From assembly GCA_963971575.1 (NCBI GenBank), contig OZ020611.1, positions 147,338,419-147,402,418 of the forward strand: a DNA stretch of 64,000 nucleotides, in the 5' to 3' direction. Shown here piece after piece: positions 23,050 to 34,357 of the stretch. This DNA comes from Liopterus haemorrhoidalis (lineage: Eukaryota; Arthropoda; Insecta; Coleoptera; Dytiscidae). Every line of letters begins with the position of its first letter. Positions within the stretch are counted from its first letter, which is position 1. Both the position numbers and the translations under genes were made by a program. Under the pieces are notes generated by a model. It saw only the letters and a list, made by a program, of their open reading frames with translations, was not told the DNA's origin and ran no database searches.

Positions 23050-23340
23050 ATATTTTAATAGAGAAAGTAAAATGATGTCAGCCCTGTACAACAAAACTTT
23101 GAAGGAATTGATAATCGCACATTTGAATTTTTCTGTTATGGTAGGTCTTAAAATTTGTAGTATATCATGAAAACTGTCAACGATCACACGGAAAATTTCA
23201 AAGAATTTTTGAAGATCAGATTGCAGTTCATCAAAAATTAAGTAAAGTTGTCATTTAAGCAGTCTTTCACACCAAATGGGATGAACCCAATAGTGCTTGT
23301 TTTGTTGATTTTTCCTGCGTTTTATGCCAATTTTACTTAC
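23050..23340 (-). pseudogene. PIF/Harbinger transposase N-terminal relic (unit 1)
   Basis: The minus strand reads KRRKNQQNKHYWVHPIWCE, then IFDELQSDLQKFFEIFR and SFHDILQILRPTITEK. This is the usual opening of PIF/Harbinger (HARBI1-like) transposases: a basic stretch, WVHPI, and FDEL...KFF.YFR. At least one stop (after RLLK) breaks the frame and the catalytic part is missing. The unit 2 copy at 42052-42350 reads LFKGQFYLMFDELQSDPQKF. Confidence 0.75.
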
Positions 23341-23363
23341 CACAGCCGCCACCTCGAAATATA

Positions 23364-24347
23364 TTAGGTCGTCAAGGATGAAATTTGTTAAAAAAAAAGG
23401 CAAAGTTGGTTGATAACTAACAAATCATCAACATTGGCGCGACAGCCCGAAATGAGCCAAGGCCTCCTGTTTCCAGGTTTCGTGACCATGTTTTCAATCT
23501 ATGTACGTTCCGGAGTAATATGGTTAGTATTACGTCCATTTTTTAGCGTACACAGAACTAATATAAGGAATTATTTTATTCATCAAAATATGCACCCATA
23601 TTGTCTATATACTTTTGCCATTTAAGCGGCAGGTTGTTCAGGCAGGTGGCATAAAACCCTGGCGGGCGAGAGTCAATGAAGAGTCAATGGAAGGCCAGTT
23701 TTACAGCATTGTCGGAATTAAACTGTTTTCCTATTAAAAAGTTGTCCAAATTGCGGAAGAAGTGGTAGTCAATGGGAGCTAGGTCTGGTGAGTATGGAGG
23801 ATGATGAAAAAGTTCCAACTTCAATTCCTGTAGTTTTGCCACAGCCATTTGTGCAGTGTGTGGTCTAGCGTTATCATGCAATAAGATAGGAGTCGATCTG
23901 TTGACCAATCTAGGCTGCTATCATTTCGTCCAGTTGGTTGCAGTATATTTCTGCAGTGATCGATGAGCCAGGTTTCATTTTTCTTTTTGTTTGGTTTTTA
24001 AGATACCTGTACGAAATTTGGCGAACCAATTTGATATTGTCTGCTGCGTAGTAACACTTGAGCCAAATACACTATTAATGTTTCGCGCGGTCTGCGATGC
24101 CGTAGTTCCACGTAAGAACTCAAACTTCATAATAGTGCAAATTAATAAAAGTTTAATAAAAAAAAAGTTTTTGATATGTTTTAGATTTTAGAGCAAACAA
24201 TAATTTCTTTAAACAGGTGAGATGTGTAAGTTTCCAACAAAAAAAAAAAAAAAAATACAGAACGGTAAAATATTAAGCTAATGTCAAATAATAAGCTGCT
24301 AAAGTTGGCAATATTATTAACTACAAATTTCATCCTTGACGACCTGA
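23364..24347 (-). mobile_element. Internally deleted mariner transposon (unit 1 only)
   Basis: The ends are TTAGGTCGTCAAGGATGAAA and, inverted, TCAGGTCGTCAAGGATGAAA, with TA on both sides. Length is 984 bp against about 1.3 kb for a full mariner. The orthologous site in unit 2 near 42361 is empty. It carries the start and end of a transposase with the middle missing. Confidence 0.85.
23684..24130 (-). pseudogene. Mariner transposase, middle deleted
   Basis: The N-terminal part reads MKFEFLRGTTASQTARNINS and then ISNWFAKFRTGILKTKQK, a helix-turn-helix of mariner type. After the deletion the C-terminal part reads PILLHDNARPHTAQMA and YSPDLAPIDYHFFRNLDNFL. The last two catalytic Asp residues are 34 apart (DD34D). 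The first catalytic Asp is in the deleted portion, so it is inactive. Confidence 0.85.
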
Positions 24348-24479
24348 TATATTGGCTACTTAATAAAACACGATTTTTTTGGGGTGACAGTCATTCACTG
24401 TGTGCACACTAAATTAGCCCACGGCGACAAGAAGTCTCTAGTGCGCGATAAGTCTTAATATTCGAAAGAGAAGCAACAT

Positions 24480-25142
24480 ACCTGTAAAAATATTGATAAG
24501 CGCAGTGGAAATAACCCCCAAACTGTGAAGTGTACTCTATTATGCAAGGACTCCAAGAGAAAACTGTTTACCTGAAATTAATGCATATTGTAAGGTTTGC
24601 TTGCTTTCCCCACTAAAAGGCTGTAATTATGTAATAGACCTCACTTTCTCATTGTGCTCGCATTGTGCGCAGTACAGTCTCTCGCTGGCCAGCTTAAAAT
24701 AGTCCAACAATATTTGGTTTTGCGTCGTGTACTTTATGTCACAGCTTTAATAAGGTGGCACACAATTTCAAGACAGTTTTTACTACATCATATTTTGCTT
24801 TTACAATCACGATGTACTGTGTTTCTTAAATGGTAATGTTGGCACTTCAAAATCCCAAAGCAGCGGGATATTATTTAAATCTCAAACAATTACAATTGAT
24901 TCAAGTAAAGGTATTGAATTAACTTGAACACCTAATAAAAAATTTGGACATATTACTAGCTTTCGTCTATATCGGATATTACGTTTCATCGATATCTTTG
25001 ATTCATCACCATTTAGATAGAAATCTATCAAAGATGCAGTGGTTATAAAGTTGAATCTTTTTGAAATATATTACCTTGTCAGTTATTGCGGCATTGCGTT
25101 CATGCATACTAAGCAAGCCCAGCTGGCAAACAATATTGTGTA
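24480..25142 (+). pseudogene. Coding-looking relic of unknown family (unit 1)
   Basis: Pieces in changing frames read KNIDKRSGNNPQTVKCTLLC, ALCAVQSLAGQLKIVQQYL, NHDVLCFLNGNVGTSKSQSS and, towards the end, NKKFGHITSFRLYRILRF plus YYLVSYCGIAFMHTKQAQL. In this copy TGA and TAG stops interrupt the last piece, whereas the unit 2 copy at 45299-45552 is open. I do not recognise the protein. It may be a transposon gene or a host pseudogene. Confidence 0.35.
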
Positions 25143-25254
25143 GCTGCAAAATATAAAAATATATTTTGGTATAATTTCTTATTATATCTATATTAACAAT
25201 ATGAATATAATAGCTGAAGAAATCGTATTTTTTTTTTTTTTTTTTTGTAACGTA

Positions 25255-25597
25255 AATAAAAAATGGAGCATTACAATTTTAGGTAGCGTTCCCCATAGCT
25301 ACCAATATTCATCTTATTAAAATCTGAAATGAACGGTTAAGAATCGTTTATTTCTTCTTAACAACTTTTCTTGTGTATTTTTTTGTTTGTTAAGTAAATT
25401 GAATAATAAGTGAGATATTACCAGAGTTGCCGCATGTCACGAATTGAGTGGGACTATTCCGACTTCAACAGACAAATCGCGAGTCCTGCATTGCCTTTGA
25501 AATACAGGTTTGAACAAAAATTGTATGTAGAAAAAAGAATATTATTTTTTTAAATATATTATAATATACCATATTTTAATATATTTGAATATCTATA
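25255..25597. other. Start of the spacer between units 1 and 2
   Basis: After the T run and TGTAACGTAAATAAA the sequence departs from the unit 2 end at 47270. No gene is seen here. Confidence 0.5.
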
Positions 25598-25932
25598 TAT
25601 AGTGCGTTCAAAGGTGAGTTTGCAGTACAGGGCATATGGAGTAGTTCTTTTTCATACTCTCTAATGGGTTTACACAATGACACTATCCTTTTCTTGCTTG
25701 TCGACGTTGCCAGCTCTAAAACGCGCTGATCTGTGAAGACGCAGTATTCTACAAATGGCCATTTGTTTTTGTTGAGTATTATTTTGAGTTTTATAAGAGT
25801 TGATTTTTGTAAATCACACGAGTTTTTCAAATTATTATAATTGACACATTTGACACTTTTACAACATTTGGCAACACCGCTCCCATTTTCCATAAGAGCT
25901 ATACTGCAAACTCACCTTCGAACGCACTATAG
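25598..25932. mobile_element. MITE with 28-bp inverted ends, open across its length
   Basis: The ends are TATAGTGCGTTCAAAGGTGA and, inverted, TATAGTGCGTTCGAAGGTGA, continuing to GTTTGCAGTA. Almost the whole element is an open frame on the minus strand (CCKSVKCVNYNNLKNSCDLQ and onward). It matches no family I recognise and its ends lie in the TIRs, so I treat it as non-coding. Confidence 0.7.
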
Positions 25933-26290
25933 TTAATGAGGCTCTAGTTATAGAAACGTCTTTGTATTAAACAAATTTGTACTGAATATAATTGAAGCAA
26001 ACGAGAGAGAGAGAGCGAAAGAAAAAAAAATTATGAGAAATCTATACTAATATATAAATTAATTTGTTTGGGTGTTGTATGCATATTTGTGAGTTCCATC
26101 GAATGATTTGTTTTATTTTTTTTTTTGAATAATTGAAATAAAGCAAAATGTTTAAAATCAAATAAAAAAAAACATAAATGCTTAAAACCCTGTAACTATT
26201 CATTCTACGAAACTCTGGTATGCACCAACGTGTTCATAAAATCTTTACACAGACTTAAGTCTGTTTTTATGAAAAAAAAAAAAAAAAAAA
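25933..26290. other. Spacer, low complexity
   Basis: There is a short GA run near 26005 and A/T homopolymers near 26110-26290. I see no gene. Confidence 0.5.
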
Positions 26291-26984
26291 AGAATTCTGC
26301 GTCACTTCCGGAATCACTTCAACGGAAATTGTTTCAACTTTTTATCTAGCATAATGAATCGATACTTTAATTTCTTTTTCTTGAAAGTACATTAAATCAA
26401 CTTTGCAACGATATCAAAATATCATACTTTAATTTTAACCATTTAAAAATGGCGACCATTTATTTACAAAATAATAAATAACATTAATCGTAAAAAGATA
26501 AACATAGCAAGCTTTGAAAATGATTTTGTTACATAAAAAAAAAACCAAATAAAACCTGCAATTTTTCTTGCCTGTTAGTACGAGTTTGCTACTAAAGGTG
26601 ATAATATCAAATCGTTTGTAATTATGGCTTACGTAGGTACGTTATTCAAATGAAGAAATGAAAGATATGGTTCTGACATTTGGGTAATGTCAAATAACTT
26701 GTGTTAGGGCTCAGCAACTCTACCAAGAAAGGAATCCTGATGGTAAAGGTTAGAAGACTTAGAACATAGGGTACGAATGAGAAAATGTGTGGATAACAAC
26801 GGCAGTCATATTGAACATTTGTAAGTTTTCCTTAGTTTATTACTAACTTAGTCATATTTTATTTTATTGTTTTTCCTATTTACATAATGTTATATCTTTT
26901 TATAATTTAGTTTCTACGATTTTTATGTTATTTATTATTTTGTAAATAAATGGTCGCCATTTTGAAATGGTTAAAATTACAGTA

Positions 26985-27714
26985 CAGTAATACCCCGCTA
27001 CTCGACGTTAATTCGTTCTGAAAAAGCGTCGAGTAGCGAATCCGTTGAGTGACGAGTCGAATTTCTCCATAAGAAATAAAGGGAATCATATGTACATATA
27101 TACTATACCGTTTTTACAATTAACACACTACTAAATTACTGTCAAAACTGTTTATATTAATCAACAGACAAGCCGGTCACCATGGCGTAGTGGTTAGTGT
27201 AGAAATGCACTGGCTTCTAGATCATGAGGGCTCGGGTTCGAATCCCGGTTATGGCATGGATTTTTCAATAATAAAATGCATCTACTGGATAATGGCCTTA
27301 GTAGCTAAGTAAAAAAAAAAAAAAAAATCAACAGACAAATAATTACAACATTAGTACATTTATTTTGACAACTACAACTGTCACTGTTAGACCCCGCTGT
27401 TCATATCCATGGATACCATCGTCTCCAAATGCACAATTATGCATATTCGTCACAATACATATACATATAAGGAAATACATATGTATATGTTTTCCTTAGC
27501 TATGCTTGCATTTCTATCCTTTGGACCCATAATTATAAATATAAATCACTGCTGGCCATGCGTTCATTTCGCTTTGTTTACCGAAATATGTATCACGTGA
27601 TCGGTACTCGATCACGCGTCGGGTAGCGATGCTCCGTCGTTTTTCACTCTAGACATTTACGTCGAGTGGCGAAACCGTCGAGCTACGAGGCAGTCGAGTA
27701 ACGGGGTATTACTG
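26985..27714. mobile_element. pogo-like TIR element carrying a SINE
   Basis: The left end is CAGTAATACCCCGCTACTCG and the right end, inverted, is CAGTAATACCCCGTTACTCG. The left flank is TA, but the right flank is disturbed. GTCGAGTAGCG-type motifs recur near both ends. No transposase remains. A SINE has inserted at 27172-27326. Confidence 0.75.
27172..27326 (+). repeat. tRNA-derived SINE with perfect 12-bp target duplication
   Basis: The head has A box TGGCGTAGTGG and B box GGTTCGAATCC about 50 bases apart, as in a tRNA gene, followed by a short body and a poly(A) tail at 27310. The 12-mer ATCAACAGACAA flanks both sides. It was made by RNA polymerase III transcription and LINE-driven insertion. 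The perfect duplication suggests it is recent. Confidence 0.92.
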
Positions 27715-28218
27715 ATATACTATGCTAGATAAAAAGTTGAAACAATTTCCGCTGAAGCTTGAAGTGATGCAGAATTCTTATTATAGTCGTTAAATGGGCC
27801 CTTTTGTGTAGTTTAACTTTTCTTCTGAAGAATTTTTTGTATCTCTTAAAATAAAGCAGTTATTCGAGGTGCGGCGTTTCAAACAATATATATATATATA
27901 TATAAATGTGTAGGTTGTAGAGGTGGTAGAGGTTTAGGTCTTAAGCCCCAGGTACTGCACTTCAGGCTTAGATAGAAATAATTATAATGTACTTAAAATA
28001 ATCTTTTTTTTTGTTTTCCCTAATAGCTTTAACATCCTATTTTTGTCGCTCGAAATGGCGATCTATGATTTTGGAAATCTGGCAACCCTGGATCGTACAC
28101 AAAAGTATATCTAGCTGTTTTTGAATAAATGTCGGACAAACAGACAGATAGGTAGAAATTGATTTTTGGTGGATATCGTCTTATAATCACCTGAAACATA
28201 TATAGACATCAATTTTAT

Positions 28219-28993
28219 TTATATACATTCTTTTTGAATCTCATACATTACCTCATTTTCAATAGTGGTAGCTGTATAATACAGTTGTATCATTTGAAGC
28301 AAGACTATCAGAAGCAATGTTACCAACTCATGTTGAGATAATTCTGGTTCAGAATTGCCTTTTGTCAACAAAAATATAACGCAAATATTGTTTGTATATA
28401 ATTAGCTACAGTATAGAAAAGAAATATCCCAGAGAAGAATCTATTGTAGTGTATACAGGCTTGTGACAAAAGCCTGTGATTATTTGTTGCGACAGTTTGC
28501 ACAAAATTAGCGTAATTCTTGTCTCGTTTAACATCTTGTCCTTTTCCAAAATTGTATTTTACAACATATTCTTTTAATTGTAACACTCTTTCTTTAATAC
28601 AGTGTATTATAACGCCGGGCAAAATTAAAATTGCACACCGAATGTTAACAACAGTTGAATAATCAATTATATCCATAATTATGTTCTCTTTAGTTCTGTC
28701 TGTTAAAATCGTGAATGCGGGTAGAAGTGGTGCCAGAGATGCAAAGACAAATGCAAAGTGTAAATAGTTTTTATATGAAATTTTAATTCCAAGGTTTGAT
28801 ATATTTGTGTCCACTTCTTGTATTATTAGGCCGCATTTATATATTTCTTCTTGTTTGAATAAAAATATCAACTGGCTACTCAGCATGCTGACGCTTGGTA
28901 TCAAAGTTTGTAGAATGTATGCTATTCGACTTAATTTGTTTTTTATTCCTTGGGCCCTGATAAATATCACTATGTTTACTACGCTGTTGAGAA
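28219..28993 (-). pseudogene. Gustatory-receptor-like gene copy 2, exon B, frameshifted
   Basis: This is the same exon as at 1113-1888, with the same T-rich acceptor. The frame is open through GIKNKLSRIAYILQTL and IFLFYTVANYIQTIFALYF. One A is then missing from an A run near 28372 relative to copy 1, and the frame stops early. The shifted remainder still encodes NSEPELSQHEL and IENEVMYEIQKECI. A single indel inactivates an otherwise well kept exon. Confidence 0.8.
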
Positions 28994-29170
28994 CTAAAAA
29001 AAATAAATAATGGTTTTAATATACGATGTTGAATCAAAATATATCCAGACTTATGCCAGAAAACTTTATTAATACACTACTATTTTAACCAAACTGTTCC
29101 AAAAACTGCAAGTGATAGAAAATCCACCAGAAGAATGGAACACGTCGTATAGTACCTCAATAAATAAAAA

Positions 29171-29841
29171 TCAGCTGTGGCCACCACAGGACCGACCGCC
29201 ATCATAAAGTACTTATATAAAATATATTCTAGCAGCAGAGTAGAAATATTTGGCCTAATATTTTCTAACAGATATTATTTATCATGACCATGGAAACGTT
29301 ACATATAAGTATGAAAAAATTGAGACCTTTTTGAATTTTTCAATTTTTTTTCGTTTTATCAAAAAATGTCTCAAATAAAAGTTGTTAGTTATTGCTTTTA
29401 TAGCAACTTTTGTTAATAAGAAATATTTTCTGTTGTGAAATATTCACAAAAATCTTAAAATCGACACGAGTAAACTCCCATTTTTAGCCAACCTATTTTT
29501 ACCAAAAGTTGATCAACTCGTGCCATCGATGGCAGAAGCTTAAATATGAAGTTACATAAAAATCCTTTCAGCCGAATTTGCTCTGCACGTGTACACAGAC
29601 AGACAGACGGACGGACGGACAGACGGACAGACGGACAGACGGACAGACCGACAGACGGACAGACGGACAGACGGACAGACGGACAGACGGACGGACGGAC
29701 GGACAGACAGACCGACCGACATCATGCTAAAAATAGTCAAAACGTTATGTAGGGACCTCAATTCGTGGAGATCCATCGAAATCTTTAAATGTCAAAATCG
29801 GTATGATCACAATACCTCCCTTATATATGTTGGCGGTCGGT
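29171..29841. mobile_element. Element Y (unit 2)
   Basis: This is the orthologous copy of 2075-2749, at the same position relative to exon B and with the same ends and a shorter GACGGACA run. It arrived before units 1 and 2 separated. Confidence 0.7.
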
Positions 29842-31104
29842 AAAAAGGAGGCAAAGAAGCGACGGGTGTAACAATAATAAAAAATAATAATAAATATGCA
29901 CAAATTGCAACAAGATTGGCTAAACATAGTCAGTTCCTCGTAGAAACTTTTAAAATTTATCATTAAGATCGCCAAAAGTACGCGTTAAGAAGTCAATAAC
30001 TAAACCAATAATGCTGTATAGATGTGAGATATGGAAAGTGAACAATTTTAACAAAATTATGTTATAAATATGGTAGAAATAAAGTGGACTGTTTGAAGTT
30101 GCTTAGAATAAATGAAGAAATAAAGGGACTGCACTGGGATTTAACTTTAGGGTGTGCAATTAACACGTTCAGCCCCACGTGTACTACCGGTGGTCATTTT
30201 TGATTTATCTGAGTGGTCACCAGTGGGGCACGACTGATTTTTACTTTGGGACTTTATGTACAACTATGGACAGAATTTATGTAGATTTTATCTGTGCCAG
30301 TGTTTCTCAACCTTTTTCTTTGGCATACCATTTTAAGTACCTCGTAAAATTATAGCAACGTGGTATAAGTAGGAAATTCAAAAAAATAATTTCAAAATTA
30401 ATATATATATAAGCTTTATTATGGAAACTGAGGTAGTATAAATATTATAATTGTGGCGCCCGCTCCCAGCCTACTGGAATATAGAACGTAAAACAGTGTT
30501 GGTGATGCGGATCACACCGTGTTGAGCACCTGGGGAAGACACGGACGACCTAGATGAAAGGGAAGGGAATATAAACTCTTCTGCTCCTAGGGGCTGCTCT
30601 AGGAGACTAACACAAGGGAAATGGTAGCCCTAGCTGGGGCGTAGACGGGTAAAATCCTAGGCCCACAAGTAATGGTTATGGAGGTACCAAACCTAGAAAA
30701 TCCCATGATGTCTCTGAAAACCCTAGCCAAGCGACAAACAATTCGGAAAACGTTACTCAACACGATGGTTGTATCACATAAATAGAATACAGTACCACAA
30801 AATACAATATTAAATAAAAAATTGATGTGAAGTGTGAATATTCACACATTTCAGGGTTTCGCAGGTATATAATAAGTGAAGGCGATATGCTGAGTGTGTA
30901 GGACAAATTTTACTTTGTAGTAACCACGGCATTTTGAACGATATTTTTAAAATAATTTATCGTCTGTTAATCATATAATAAGACTGGTTATTAAATTTAC
31001 GCTCTTAATAATTAAATACAACATTTGTCAAAATATAACTAGAATTTTAACAAAATAATTTCAACATAATAAAAATGCAAAAAAAAAAAAAACTGAAAAA
31101 ATAA

Positions 31105-31200
31105 AACTCACTCCGTACTCGAACTCGAAACCCTTCGTTTTCCAGCGCATTTTAGCTTACGACACCAGTGCTCTAACCCATTACGCTTTCGCACGCCTTG
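31105..31200 (-). repeat. Degenerate tRNA-like segment
   Basis: The minus strand has TAATGGGTTAGAGCACTGG (A-box side) and GGGTTTCGAGTTCGAG (B-box side). Pairing of the acceptor ends is poor. It is likely a SINE head rather than a working tRNA gene. Confidence 0.45.
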
Positions 31201-31777
31201 CATGTGAGTGTCTTACATTGGTATAACTTTTGTACTTTGTGAACCAAAAACCACAAAAAATTCGTTATTTTCCGAAAACATAATCTGATCAAAAATTCCT
31301 GTTGTACTATTTCGGTTCACACCAATATACATTACTTGATACATTACTTGACCAATATACAAAATTGATGTGAAGTGTGAATTTTCACACATTTCTGAGT
31401 TTTGCAGGTATTTAGTAACTGAACGATGATTATTTGGGATGCCAAACAAATTTTATGTCAAAATATTTTTTTATGAATTTTAATTCGAATGCCTAATACC
31501 ATTATTTAAGTTTTTAAATATATGCAGTATTTTTTTTATATAGCAAAGTTCATTAAGATTTTGAAAATTGCACCTATGGCTTCCATTGGTTGCTTACAAC
31601 ATAAGTCCCGCCCTTTGATTTCGTCAAACATAGAATTAAATTATAATTTCAACACTTTCCACTGGTTATTAAATTTACGCTTTTAAAAATTAAATGCAAC
31701 ATTTACCAAATATAACTAGAATTTTAACAAAATAATTTAAACAAAATAAAAATGCAAAAAAAACAAAAAAAAAATAA

Positions 31778-31862
31778 AATCAACAGGATTCGAACCGTTA
31801 CATTATTAAGCGTACGACAAATCCAACCACGCCACGAGAGCTACTGATCTGGTATGTTACAC
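31778..31862 (-). repeat. tRNA-like segment with intact B box
   Basis: The minus strand has GGCGTGGTTGG (A box) and GGTTCGAATCC (perfect B box), followed downstream by A-rich sequence. It lies at the same relative place in the second tandem copy as the segment at 31105 does in the first. Confidence 0.5.
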
Positions 31863-32179
31863 AACGTATTAAATATTTAACATATTTTAGTTAAAAACAC
31901 AAAAAATGCGTTATTTTCCGAAAACATAATCTGAGCAAAACTTCCTGTTGTACTATTCCGGTTCACACCAATGTACATTACTTAGAATTTTTTTAGATTT
32001 TTAGTTTAAACCACGTGGCTACAGGGTGTGGGACAAAATTTTCTTTTGCATAATTTTGGCAAAAATCGCATCAAATTAATTTATTTTGCAAAAATAAAAA
32101 TTTGATCGTTAATCCACGTACTAAGGGCTTTCATTTGATACCCTACTCAGAATTTAAAAAAAATATTTTTGTTTTCGAT

Positions 32180-32433
32180 GAGCACATATTTGTTTATATT
32201 TTTAGGGGGGTATGTTTTTTAGATGTTTTAGTATTTTTCCTATGTGCGGGTCAAAGAGTTGTGTAAGCATGCCAAATTTCAAGTCTCTAGGTTTAGCCGT
32301 TTGGCTACAATTTTTACAACAGACAGACAGACAGACAGACAGACAGACTGACAGACAGACAGACAGACAGACAGATAGACAGACGACAAAATGACGGTAT
32401 AAGGGTTTTTTGGTCATACCTACAAAACCCTAA
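32180..32433. mobile_element. AGAC-microsatellite dispersed element
   Basis: CCAAATTTCAAGTCTCTAGG and TTTAGCCGTTTGGCTAC precede an AGAC run, and TATAAGGGTTTTTTGG with a final CCTAAAAA closes it. This layout is widespread in insect genomes as a non-coding dispersed repeat. The open frames over the run are artefacts. Confidence 0.55.
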
Positions 32434-33474
32434 AAACTGATAATTTATAACAAAATTAATATTAAATACAAAAATTACAAAATACTAAATTTAAATTCAA
32501 AATAAATCAGCACACGTGATCAAGAGAACAGCGGCTGCGAACAAAAAAAAAAAAGTTACGCGCTGAGGCGATAACAGGATAGAATTATATGTTACAAAAA
32601 ATATATATATTATTAAACAATGAATTTGAATGTATGTAAAATTGGAACAGACTTACAATAGATGTTTTCCTAATAACTATGTAGAATATTTATTTCCAAC
32701 TTTACATATGTGGCACTGGTGTCCCAAAAAAAGGTTCCTGGGTCCTCGAATGGTTTCTTGGAAGGTGTAGACACACAAAACATATAAATGATGACACCAA
32801 GAGGGTGTAAAATCACTTAAACCGCTATAAAGACGCGTAATATAACTTAGAAACTTGTAATAATATTTCGGCTAGCGAAGTATTCACTAAACAGGTCAGT
32901 ATTGGAATGATTATGTGAAAATGTAATGTTAAATCCGGCAGGTACTCAACATTTTTTAAAAACACAAAAAGTTTTTGATTTAAATTAAATTCAGTAAAAT
33001 TTAATTTAATAATAATAGCTGCCTTACGTGCGCGACAATAATAATGCAGTTTTATTGCACACTCATCAAAATGGTCCAAGAATATTTGGTGAAATGCCCA
33101 ATGTAATGAAGAAAATATTGTTCATTTGTTTCTGCTTAAATATCCAACCAATACCATATAAACAGGTCCGTCGCGCGTCCCTTAACCGCCCGTGTACAAA
33201 CATTCACAAGAGCGCTCCAACTAGAATCGAACACAAATCACGCAAGTGTGCAAACTTTCATCAACACCTGCGGCATTTGCACGAATGCTTAAACACGGCC
33301 AGCCTACACCTGCGGGTACGAGTACTTCCAGTTGAGAACCACCTGATCTACTCCATTTGAACTTCGGTTCCTCGATGTACGCTTGATATGGCTTAGCTAT
33401 TTCGATAATTAAGACAATAAAAATTAGTTATTTATAGGTGATTTATAGGTGAAAATATTATTAAATTTTTTAAA

Positions 33475-33640
33475 TTTTTTATTTATTTTACATCAGCCTA
33501 TTTGTGTTACGAGGCTAATCGCCGATGCCAGCGAGCGAGCTTCTACACCTGGATGAGGGTAGAATGATTGTGAAAATGGGAGTAATGTTAACATATTATT
33601 CTCGCCCGAATAATATCACCAACATGATCTTATTCGGTGA
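33475..33640 (-). repeat. Truncated antisense SINE tail (unit 2)
   Basis: This is the orthologue of 4735-4890, the reverse complement of the Ser/Leu-type SINE body. Confidence 0.6.
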
Positions 33641-33795
33641 CTTTGATAAGAAATGGCGCTCAGATCGCAAGTTTGATATTATATCTAACATTTGCCCTTC
33701 GTTGTAGACACACATACTAAGTTTAAAGTAGATCTGTGAAATTGTACATTTCTAACAGCGTTCGGAAGCCGATAAGTTTGTGTATATTTGCTACA

Positions 33796-34345
33796 ATGAA
33801 AAAAAAAAAAAAAAAGACAAGTGAATTCCGTGTGTTGATTAAGCACTATATTTTGTGTGGAAAAACCATTAAGGAAACTGAAGCAAAGTAAAAGAAATAT
33901 TATGGGAACATTGATCCGTAGCGTGGAATGGTTCACAAGTGGTTCAGGGAATGTCTTTGTAATTTACGGAATCGTATGAATATTTCGAAGCAATGTTTGG
34001 ACATGTACAAGCGCAATCCAAGTGAGTTTTTGCGACGCCGTTGCATAAACCGTTGATGAAACATGGATCCAGCACTACACACCAGAAATGAAAGAAAAGT
34101 AAAAATAGTGGATTTCTTCTGGCTAACGTAGGCAAAAAGGCTTCCCTCGGCCAACCTGAATACAAGCTGAATTTGTGAAAAGGCCTCTTTTGACGAAGAC
34201 AAAAGTGACAATGGATTAGCTCACTCGTCCGCAATTCAACAGGCAAACTGGTCGAATTGCGCTATGAACTGCTCCCTCATGCACCGTATTCTCCATATTT
34301 GGCTCCTTCGACAGCTCTCTCTTTCCAAACATGAAGAAATTACTC
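33796..34345 (+). pseudogene. Mariner transposase relic (unit 2)
   Basis: It has the same decayed gene start as at 5059: an ATG, a lysine run and SEFRVLIKHYILCGKTIKE. It also shares SKQCLDMYKRNPSEFLRR and a run ending in the YSPYLAPST-type block. Everything beyond the inserted MITE is deleted, so the C-terminal KGDYVEKK part is missing. The minus-strand open frames here are shadows. Confidence 0.75.
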
Positions 34346-34357
34346 GCTAGTTCTACA

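Larger units (their letters stand above)
26291..27800. mobile_element. Fold-back element W, with nested pogo-like element
   Basis: The left arm from AGAATTCTGCGTCACTTCC and the right arm ending near AGAATTCTTAT are inverted copies, also holding AATAAATGGTCGCCATTTTG on both sides. The pogo-like element at 26985-27714 has broken the right arm. A remnant near 26780 reads RMRKCVDNNGSHIEHL, like the C-terminus of Tc1/mariner-superfamily transposases. W may therefore be a collapsed transposon of that kind. Confidence 0.65.
30825..32433. repeat. Unit 2-specific insertion: tandem pair plus AGAC element
   Basis: Two head-to-tail copies start with ATTGATGTGAAGTGTGAA at 30822 and 31366 and end with GGTTCACACCAAT at about 31328 and 31974. 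A separate tail with an AGAC microsatellite (32320-32385) and AACCCTAAAAA end follows. Unit 1 is continuous across this point near 3757. Confidence 0.65.
30298..33345. mobile_element. hAT-like element (unit 2), with internal insertion
   Basis: It has the same ends as 3239-4594: CAGTGTTTCTCAACC and inverted CAGGTGGTTCTCAACTGG. About 73 bases near 33165-33245 (with TAGAATCGAACACAAATCAC) are kept here and in unit 3 but are deleted in unit 1. Confidence 0.6.

Noticed and set aside
25576..25893. 105-codon minus-strand frame covering a MITE
   Set aside because: The frame extends into the terminal inverted repeat, shows no recognisable domain and is of a length expected by chance in a short element.
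27172..27326. Possible functional tRNA gene
   Set aside because: A and B boxes are present, but a body, a poly(A) tail and a 12-bp target duplication show it is a SINE. The same reasoning applies to the heads at 11305, 36505 and 59000.
33028..33360. 110-codon plus-strand frame
   Set aside because: It crosses the hAT-like element and its right end, is disrupted in units 1 and 3 and has no family signature.
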